From the NCBI GenBank assembly GCA_007127625.1, contig SKYZ01000414.1, forward strand, positions 1 to 22,538: a stretch of DNA of 22,538 nt, given 5' to 3'. Position 1 is the stretch's first letter. Each line of letters opens with the position of its first letter. Below, piece after piece: positions 17,754 to 22,538 of this stretch. Made by a program: the position numbers and the translations under genes. The DNA is from Aquisalimonas sp. (lineage in GTDB: Bacteria; Pseudomonadota; Gammaproteobacteria; Nitrococcales; Aquisalimonadaceae). The notes beneath the pieces are model-generated. The model was not told the origin of the DNA, did not search any database, and saw only the letters and a list, made by a program, of their open reading frames with translations.

Positions 17754-18226
17754 GCCGCCTCCGGCGGCGACAGCAGGAAATGACCCCGCGCCGTGGCGAT
17801 GGTGGCATCGCGATCGGACTGCCACGTTTCCACGGCTACATTGGCGATCCGCTGACCCTGGCGCCATACCCGGCAGCAGGCGTAAGTGTCTTCCGGCTTG
17901 CCCGGGCGCAGGTAATCGATGGAGAAATCCACCACTCGGGGCAGCATCGAGGCCTCCATGCGCCAGAGCAGTTCGAAGATCGCCGCATGTTCCATGAAGG
18001 CGCCCACGGCTCCGCCATGCAGCGCAGGCATGGCCGGATTTCCGATGTTGTCGCGGCCGAACGCCAGACGGAACAGCAGATCGCCCTCGGCATCTTCCTG
18101 GAAATCGATGCCGAGCATGCGCGCGTAGGGAATCAGTTCGACCAGTTTGCGGTAGTCGTGCTGCTCCCGGGCCGCCAGCACCATCTCGCGAAAGTCGGTC
18201 ATGGTGTCCTGCGGGAAGCCATTCAT
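17750..18226 (-). CDS. PaaI-like hotdog-fold thioesterase (first of tandem pair)
   Basis: This 158-residue protein is a single hotdog domain. The family motif is GNPAMPALHGGAVGAFMEHAA (His70-Gly71-Gly72), in which the acidic residue usually found as Asp in PaaI is Glu79. The strand VVDFSIDYLRPG and the later RIANVAVETW are also typical. These enzymes hydrolyse acyl-CoA thioesters in the cytoplasm, and the substrate is unknown. The ATG at 18226 overlaps the TGA of the neighbouring thioesterase gene (ATGA), so translation is coupled; an internal ATG for MTDFREM is a possible alternative start. The stop codon lies inside the palindromic element at 17690-17753, so insertion of that element may have set or shortened the C-terminus. 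Confidence 0.88.
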   Translation of the reverse strand: MNGFPQDTMTDFREMVLAAREQHDYRKLVELIPYARMLGIDFQEDAEGDLLFRLAFGRDNIGNPAMPALHGGAVGAFMEHAAIFELLWRMEASMLPRVVDFSIDYLRPGKPEDTYACCRVWRQGQRIANVAVETWQSDRDATIATARGHFLLSPPEAA

Positions 18227-18660
18227 ACGTCTCTCAACAGGCTGCTTGTGCCAATCACCACGGGGCTGCTCGCGTTGAGCTCTGTGACGGTGGCTTCGAC
18301 AAACGCCACTGTCCGGGTCAGGTGATGACACGCCGCATGGACCCGCAGCCCCTCCCGGCCCAGTGTCGGCGCCAGGTGGTCCACCCGCAGGTCCAGCGGG
18401 ACAACCCCTTCATTCGATGCCATCACGGTCAACGCCGCGGCCCGGGTCGCCTTGTCCAGCAGCACGGTCAATACCCCGCCGTGGATCTGGCCCCGCCAGG
18501 GATTGCCCACCAGGCTTTCATGCCAGGGCTGGTACAGGGTCACGCCCCGCGCGTCCAGGCGCTCCGCAAGGAGACCGGGATGCAGCGGATCGTCCAGCAG
18601 AGCGTCCAGCCACGCGGGGAAGGCGGGGGCGCAGCCAACCACCCTGTCAGGCATCGTCAT
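18223..18660 (-). CDS. PaaI-like hotdog-fold thioesterase (second of tandem pair)
   Basis: This protein of about 145 residues is another single hotdog domain. The motif is GNPWRGQIHGGVLTVLLDKATRAAA (His60, Gly61, Gly62 and Asp69 when counted from the first ATG), which keeps the Asp of classical PaaI enzymes. Other family blocks are VPLDLRVDHLAP and LTRTVAFVEATV. It probably hydrolyses an acyl-CoA. The start is either the ATG at 18660 or the one at 18654; both lie within the end of the DUF2750 gene and lack a clear ribosome site, so translation is likely coupled to it. Frame upstream of these is not hotdog-like. It forms a tight three-gene operon with the DUF2750 gene before it and the sister thioesterase after it. 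Confidence 0.87.
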   Translation of the reverse strand: MTMPDRVVGCAPAFPAWLDALLDDPLHPGLLAERLDARGVTLYQPWHESLVGNPWRGQIHGGVLTVLLDKATRAAALTVMASNEGVVPLDLRVDHLAPTLGREGLRVHAACHHLTRTVAFVEATVTELNASSPVVIGTSSLLRDV

Positions 18661-19066
18661 CGCCGGCTGCGGCGTCCTCATCCGAGTCCGACTCGCTTCG
18701 GTCCAGAATGGTTGCTTCCAGATCCGCCTGGAGTTCCAGAGGCGGCACTTCCACGCCCTCCAGCGCGGCATCCCAGGCCACGCCGACCCGCAGTCCGTCC
18801 CCGTCCATTCCGGGCAACCACTCTTCCATGAAGAAGTCGAGAACCACGGGCTCCGGCACGAACTGCTCCCACTCGCCGGAAGCGCAGGCCTGGGCGTCCT
18901 CCTCCGAGGCCCAGAACGGCATCACCATGACCTGGTCATCGTCGGCAGAGGGCGCCAGGGCCCACCCCTCGTCGTCACTCAGGCCCCAGACCATGCCCGC
19001 CTCGACTACTTCATCAAGAAACGCTGCGTAGGCGGGATCGACACCATCCGGTGTTGAATCCATCAT
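18647..19066 (-). CDS. DUF2750 domain protein
   Basis: This 139-residue acidic protein matches the DUF2750 pattern: GWALAPSADDDQVMVMPFWASEEDA, then ASGEWEQFVPEPVVLDFFMEEWLPGMDGDGLRVGVAW, and a final ELQADLEA stretch. The tail (SESDSDEDAAAGDDDA) is very acidic and probably disordered. The function of DUF2750 is unknown. The start at 19066 (or the adjacent ATG at 19063) follows GGAGGTGAT, an almost perfect Shine-Dalgarno. The 3' end overlaps the next gene, a thioesterase, by 8-14 bp, so it is the first cistron of a three-gene operon. Whether it works with the thioesterases is unknown. Confidence 0.85.
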   Translation of the reverse strand: MMDSTPDGVDPAYAAFLDEVVEAGMVWGLSDDEGWALAPSADDDQVMVMPFWASEEDAQACASGEWEQFVPEPVVLDFFMEEWLPGMDGDGLRVGVAWDAALEGVEVPPLELQADLEATILDRSESDSDEDAAAGDDDA

Positions 19067-19151
19067 TGCCGATCACCTCCACTGCCCCGGGGATCGCGGC
19101 AGTCTACTAGCACTTTTCGCCCCTGCGCCAGGCCTGCCCCTGCGACCGGCG

Positions 19152-20783
19152 TCAGTTGATCCTGAACGCACGCACCAGTTCCTGCAGTTCCGCGGACAGA
19201 CGCGCCAGCTCTTCGCTGGCCTGGCGGCTGCTTTCCACCGATTCACTGCTCTCCTCGGCAACCTGGTTGATGGTGTCCACGTTGCGGTTGATCTCCTCGG
19301 CGGTGGAACTCTGCTCCTCTGCGGCGCTGGCAATCTGGGTGTTCATCTCGTTGATGCGCCCCACGGCCCCTGCGATCCCCTGGAGAGCCTCGCCCGCACT
19401 CTGGGTCCGGTCGACAACGTCCCGGGTCTGACTGCGGCTCTCCTCGATGACCTTGACCGTATCACCGGTGCCCGACTGCACCCGTTCGATCATGTCCTGG
19501 ATCTCCTGGGTGGACTGCTGTGTCCGCTGCGCCAGGCTGCGCACCTCATCAGCCACCACGGCAAAGCCACGCCCCTGCTCGCCGGCCCGCGCGGCCTCGA
19601 TAGCCGCATTCAGCGCCAGCAGGTTGGTCTGCTCGGCAATCCCGCGAATGACGTCCAGCACCGAACCGATGGACTCGCTTTCCTCGTTGAGCCGGCCCAC
19701 GGAGTCCGCCGCTCGCTCCATCTCCGTCGCCAGACGGTTCACCGCAGAGACGGTCTCGTCCACCACCGCCTGGCCCTCATTGGCGCGAGCATCGGCATCC
19801 CGTGCAGCCTCTGCCGCCTCGGTGGCGTTACGTGCCACTTCCTGCACGGTGGCGGTCATTTCGTTCATGGCCGTGGCGACACTGTTGGTCTCGGAGCGCT
19901 GCCGTTCGACGCCCTCCGAGGTCTGCCCGGAAATGGTGGACATCTCTTCCGCGGAGGAGGCGAGCTGACTCACGGCATCACGCACCTGCCCGATCATGTT
20001 GCCCAGCTGCTGCTGGATCTGCTGGGCACTGCGAGCGATCATGCCCAGCTCGTCGTCGGTACTCTTGCGCACGGGCTGGGAGAAGTCGCCCCGGGAAAGG
20101 CGATCCAGATCCTCGCGCAGCTCGGCGGCCGGGCGCAGAAGGCCGCGCTGGAGAAGAAGCAGGAACACGACAAAGGCCACCGCCACCGCCGCGGCCAGCA
20201 ACCCGAGGCTGAGGGCAATCGCCTGGTTGGCGCGCTCCAGGTTCCGATCCGTCTGCGCAGCCGCCACATCCACCATGGTGTCGCGGGCCTCGATCAGCGA
20301 GCCGAGACTCTCCTGTTCCACGCCCTCCGCCCATTCGTAGCCGGCCATCGGATCGCCGAAGGTATCCTCGAAGATTTCCAGGGCCTGCTGGTACTCGGGC
20401 ATCATGGCGGCGTGCTGTTCGCGGAACGCCTCCAGGGGCTCGGCGACCTGCGGGTGGTCGACTTCCGCCAGGAGATCGGCGGCCATGTCCTGGATGTCTG
20501 ACTGATACCCCTGGAAGCGCTCCCAGTGCTCGTCGCGCCGGTGGCCCTGGTTGCCACGGAGCAGCAGGGTCAACCACTCCTCCTGCTGCGCGGCGAATTC
20601 CGCACGTATGACCTGCAACTGACGCTCCTGCTGGGATTCCACCGTGGCCAGGCGCTGATAGCCCTGAATGCTGTCGAAGAGCTGATAGAACCCGAACAGT
20701 GTTGCAATCAGCACCAGGGCGGTACCGCCACCGGTTATGAGCAACAGCTTGTTGCGGATACTGCCCAGAATGAACCGGCCCAT
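19152..20783 (-). CDS. Methyl-accepting chemotaxis protein
   Basis: This 543-residue receptor has TM1 at about 12-33, a periplasmic helical sensor (about 36-188) containing the [10 protein letters not shown] motif seen in some helical-bundle sensors, TM2 at about 190-211, a HAMP domain (about 212-265) and a long signalling coiled coil. The CheA/CheW-binding hairpin tip is [23 protein letters not shown] with [10 protein letters not shown] (about 384-418), fully conserved. The protein ends VRAFRIN, without a CheR/CheB-binding pentapeptide. The start at 20783 has AGGAGAGG upstream. A FliA-type promoter lies 97 bp upstream, placing it in the flagellar/chemotaxis regulon. The ligand is unknown. 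Confidence 0.96.
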   Translation of the reverse strand: MGRFILGSIRNKLLLITGGGTALVLIATLFGFYQLFDSIQGYQRLATVESQQERQLQVIRAEFAAQQEEWLTLLLRGNQGHRRDEHWERFQGYQSDIQDMAADLLAEVDHPQVAEPLEAFREQHAAMMPEYQQALEIFEDTFGDPMAGYEWAEGVEQESLGSLIEARDTMVDVAAAQTDRNLERANQAIALSLGLLAAAVAVAFVVFLLLLQRGLLRPAAELREDLDRLSRGDFSQPVRKSTDDELGMIARSAQQIQQQLGNMIGQVRDAVSQLASSAEEMSTISGQTSEGVERQRSETNSVATAMNEMTATVQEVARNATEAAEAARDADARANEGQAVVDETVSAVNRLATEMERAADSVGRLNEESESIGSVLDVIRGIAEQTNLLALNAAIEAARAGEQGRGFAVVADEVRSLAQRTQQSTQEIQDMIERVQSGTGDTVKVIEESRSQTRDVVDRTQSAGEALQGIAGAVGRINEMNTQIASAAEEQSSTAEEINRNVDTINQVAEESSESVESSRQASEELARLSAELQELVRAFRIN

Positions 20784-20879
20784 GGGAACCTCTCCTTCAG
20801 TGAATCAATCGTCCAGCAATGGCGGTGGTCGGCGATCAACGCGATGGCAATGCTGCCTGACGCCCGGCGTTGTTGATGG

Positions 20880-20906
20880 ATATCGGCCCAACTGCCTGCG
20901 ACTTGA
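20880..20906 (-). promoter_or_regulatory. FliA (sigma-28) promoter of the chemotaxis receptor
   Basis: On the minus strand TCAAGT (20906-20901), 13 bp, GCCGATAT (20887-20880) matches the FliA consensus TAAAGT-N13-GCCGATAA in spacing and in nearly every base. The transcript would start near 20873, leaving a leader of about 90 nt before the ATG. The gene it drives encodes a chemotaxis receptor, the expected target class. Confidence 0.88.
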
Positions 20907-20970
20907 GGCACAATAGCGATTCGGTCCACGCGGCTCTGTCGGCTGTGTCGCAGAATCCGGGGCATTACCC

Positions 20971-21279
20971 ATGCACTACCGCACCACCAACCCGTTCATG
21001 CACGTCCTGCTGGTCCTCGGCGGCCTGGCGATTCTGGGGGCAGCGCTGATCTTCGGCGCCGTTCTGCTGGCCATTCTTCTCGGCATCGGGGTCATCCTGG
21101 CCATCGTCCTGTGGGTACGCTTCTGGCTCATGCGGGGGCTGTCCCGGACCAGGGCGGGCACCACCACTCCGCCTCCGGAACAGAGCCGAAAGCGTCAGCA
21201 CACAGTGATCGAGGGCGAGTTCCGCGAGGTCAGCCGCACCCGCGAGGAAGAACGGCGACGGGATGACTCGCAGGACTGA
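20971..21279 (+). CDS. Small membrane protein with conserved-looking cytoplasmic tail
   Basis: This 102-residue protein starts MHYRTTNPFMH. Two hydrophobic segments (about 11-30 and 30-54, perhaps a single long hairpin) are followed by a basic, soluble tail of about 45 residues (TPPPEQSRKRQHTVIEGEFREVSRTREEERRRDD). The VIEGEFREV piece resembles tails I associate with short gammaproteobacterial membrane proteins of unknown function; no function is assigned. The ribosome site is weak (GGGG about 8 nt before the ATG). It is divergent from the chemotaxis receptor and convergent with the PHP phosphoesterase gene. Confidence 0.72.
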   Translation: MHYRTTNPFMHVLLVLGGLAILGAALIFGAVLLAILLGIGVILAIVLWVRFWLMRGLSRTRAGTTTPPPEQSRKRQHTVIEGEFREVSRTREEERRRDDSQD

Positions 21280-21326
21280 CGCGACACGCTCCGCCCCGGG
21301 AACGGCCAGCCCGCACCCGGGGCCGC

Positions 21327-22208
21327 TTACGCACCCGGGCTGTGCGCTGTGAGCAATTCCGGAGCATGATCCCACAAGGGGCGGGCCGCATCGGGCAGGG
21401 GTGCCAGATGGCCGGGCTCGAGGCCGGTTCCCGGAGCATGGAAGTCGGACCCGCACGAGGCCGCCAGCCGGTGCCGCAGCGACAGGCCCAGCGCATCCCG
21501 CACCTGCGTGGGCGTGGTCCGCCCCGTCACCACCTCGATGGCTTCACCGCCGGCACCGGTGAACGCCTCGCACAGGCGCCGCAGCCAGGCCCCGGTCATG
21601 CCGTAGGCGTAGGGGTGGGCAAGAACCGAGCGGCCTCCGGCAAGGTGAATCCAGCGCACGGCCGTTTCCAGGCTCACCCAGCCAGGGCGCACCCACGCCC
21701 GTCCCTGGCGCCCCAGGTAGCGCTTGAACGCCTGCGGACGGTCCCTGACAGCCCCCTGCGCCACCAGCCAGTCGGCGAAGTGGCTCCGTCCCGGGGCGTC
21801 GGCGCCGCGCCGGTGGATCACCGTCTCGGCACCGCCAAGCCCACTGCGGGCGAGTCGGGCGACAATCGCCTCGGCACGCTCCCAGCGCTGGGCCTGCTGA
21901 TACGCCAGCCCCTGTTGCAGCACCGGGTGTCCCTGCAGGCCCAACCCCACCAGGTGAATCTCCCGCCCCTGCCACAGGGTCGAGACCTCGACGCCGGCAA
22001 TCACGCGCAGGGTGCCTGCCTGATGCGCGGCCTCCTGCGCCGCCACCACCCCCGCCGTGGTATCGTGGTCGGTCACCGCCAGGTGGGTGACCCCCCGTGC
22101 GGCGGCCCGCTCCACCAGTTCCACGGGTGACAGGGCACCGTCCGAGGCGGTGGTATGGGCATGGAGGTCGGCGCAGAAGGTGGGCGCTGGTACTGGCGGG
22201 GTTTGCAT
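21327..22208 (-). CDS. rnm: PHP-domain 5'-3' exoribonuclease / 3',5'-nucleoside bisphosphate phosphatase (RNase AM, YciV/TrpH)
   Basis: This 293-residue protein is the same length as E. coli RNase AM (YciV). All PHP metal-binding motifs are visible: DLHAHTTASDG (Asp14, His16, His18), TDHDT (Asp47, His48), GVEVS (Glu73), HLVGLG (His85), GRSHFADWL (His143), VLAHPYAYG (His198) and SCGSDFHAPG (Asp255, His257). It removes 5' nucleotides from short RNAs, matures 5' ends of rRNA in E. coli and hydrolyses pAp-type bisphosphates, using a metal centre in the cytoplasm. The ATG at 22208 matches the family N-terminus. The ribosome site is weak, and the longer open frame upstream has no family similarity. 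It diverges from a STAS-domain gene with 56 bp between the starts. Confidence 0.93.
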   Translation of the reverse strand: MQTPPVPAPTFCADLHAHTTASDGALSPVELVERAAARGVTHLAVTDHDTTAGVVAAQEAAHQAGTLRVIAGVEVSTLWQGREIHLVGLGLQGHPVLQQGLAYQQAQRWERAEAIVARLARSGLGGAETVIHRRGADAPGRSHFADWLVAQGAVRDRPQAFKRYLGRQGRAWVRPGWVSLETAVRWIHLAGGRSVLAHPYAYGMTGAWLRRLCEAFTGAGGEAIEVVTGRTTPTQVRDALGLSLRHRLAASCGSDFHAPGTGLEPGHLAPLPDAARPLWDHAPELLTAHSPGA

Positions 22209-22264
22209 CTGACCGATGGTCCCGCGATCCTTCCCTCGACGCAACGCTATCGCCGGATGAGTCA

Positions 22265-22538
22265 ATGCCCAGTGGAGACACCACGCCAGGCGCCTACGGT
22301 CCACCGCTGGTGACCTGGGACACGGAGCAGCGGATTCTCGCGTACGCAGGCGACTGGACCTGGCAGGGGTTCGCGCAGCGGGTTCCGGCGCTACCCCGCA
22401 CCGATGCCGGAACCGTTACCGTGGACACCACCGCCATGCAGCGCCTGGACACTGCGGGAGCGGTCACTCTGCGCCGTCACCTGGAGAGCCTGGAAGCGCA
22501 GGGACATCCCGTGGATCGCGCCCATGTCCAGCCCTCCC
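22265..22538 (+). CDS. STAS-domain protein, probably N-terminus of an MlaE-type ABC permease (cut by window edge)
   Basis: From the ATG at 22265 the frame stays open to the window end (91 codons). It starts MPSGDTTPGAYGPPLVTWD. Residues about 18-85 fit a STAS domain: LVTWDTEQRILAYAGDWTWQG as first strands, then TVTVDTTAMQRLDTAGAVTLRRHLESLEAQG with the D-T-A-G turn typical of MlaB-like STAS folds. In many proteobacteria this domain is fused to an MlaE-family ABC permease involved in lipid transport, and I expect the membrane part beyond 22538. A stand-alone MlaB-like protein is the alternative. No strong ribosome site is seen. Confidence 0.7.
   Translation, partial: MPSGDTTPGAYGPPLVTWDTEQRILAYAGDWTWQGFAQRVPALPRTDAGTVTVDTTAMQRLDTAGAVTLRRHLESLEAQGHPVDRAHVQPS

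Noticed and set aside
22258..22300. ATG at 22258 as the start of the right-edge gene
   Set aside because: This frame stops after about 16 codons (TGA in the CGCTGGTGACC stretch); the ATG at 22265 opens the STAS frame.

Overview
The window looks like chromosomal core DNA of a GC-rich gammaproteobacterium. Supporting signs are a TPP-riboswitch-controlled thiC, a LutABC lactate-oxidation operon, a flagellar-sigma (FliA) type promoter before a chemotaxis receptor, a PhoB-box-like site before polyphosphate kinase, and strong GGAGG-type ribosome binding sites. Many proteins are acidic (for example the DDD/DED tail of the DUF2750 protein and the Asp/Glu-rich lipoprotein). That would suit a halophilic member of the Ectothiorhodospirales or Halomonas-like groups, but this placement is an inference and no rRNA or tRNA is present to fix it.

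Layout. 1-425 (-) is a truncated TetR regulator with a palindromic operator in its own promoter. 473-1900 (-) is an unrecognised coiled-coil/multi-TM protein. 2120-4195 (+) is ppk1. 4238-4570 (-) is phhB (pterin carbinolamine dehydratase). 4716-7592 (+) is lutA-lutB-lutC with overlapping junctions. A bidirectional terminator at 7645-7669 separates it from the convergent lactate permease (7692-9530, -). 9837-9989 is a TPP riboswitch with a readable terminator/antiterminator switch, followed by thiC (10032-11909, +). 12031-12282 (+) is a small membrane protein whose 3' end overlaps a fused TRAP permease (12253-15024, -), which is paired with its TAXI-type binding protein (15027-16031, -). 16166-17683 (+) is a lipoprotein followed by two very small membrane proteins, none recognised. 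A 64-bp perfect-armed palindrome (17690-17753) separates it from a three-gene (-) operon of two hotdog thioesterases and a DUF2750 protein. 19152-20783 (-) is a methyl-accepting chemotaxis protein. 20971-21279 (+) is a small membrane protein. 21327-22208 (-) is the PHP-domain RNase AM, and a STAS-domain protein starts at 22265 (+) and runs off the end.

Metabolic theme. Lactate is imported by the LctP-family permease and oxidised by LutABC. A TAXI-TRAP system imports another, unidentified, organic anion. Phosphate storage (Ppk1), thiamin synthesis (ThiC) and chemotaxis are housekeeping neighbours. I see no prophage, CRISPR array, complete insertion sequence or defence island.

No clearly new multi-gene system is visible. 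The best candidate for something undescribed is the translationally coupled lipoprotein/56-aa/93-aa membrane gene set at 16166-17683. The most solid non-coding observations are the riboswitch expression platform, the FliA promoter, the TetR operator in an apparently leaderless promoter, and a MITE-like palindrome with a diverged half-copy next to the ppk promoter.
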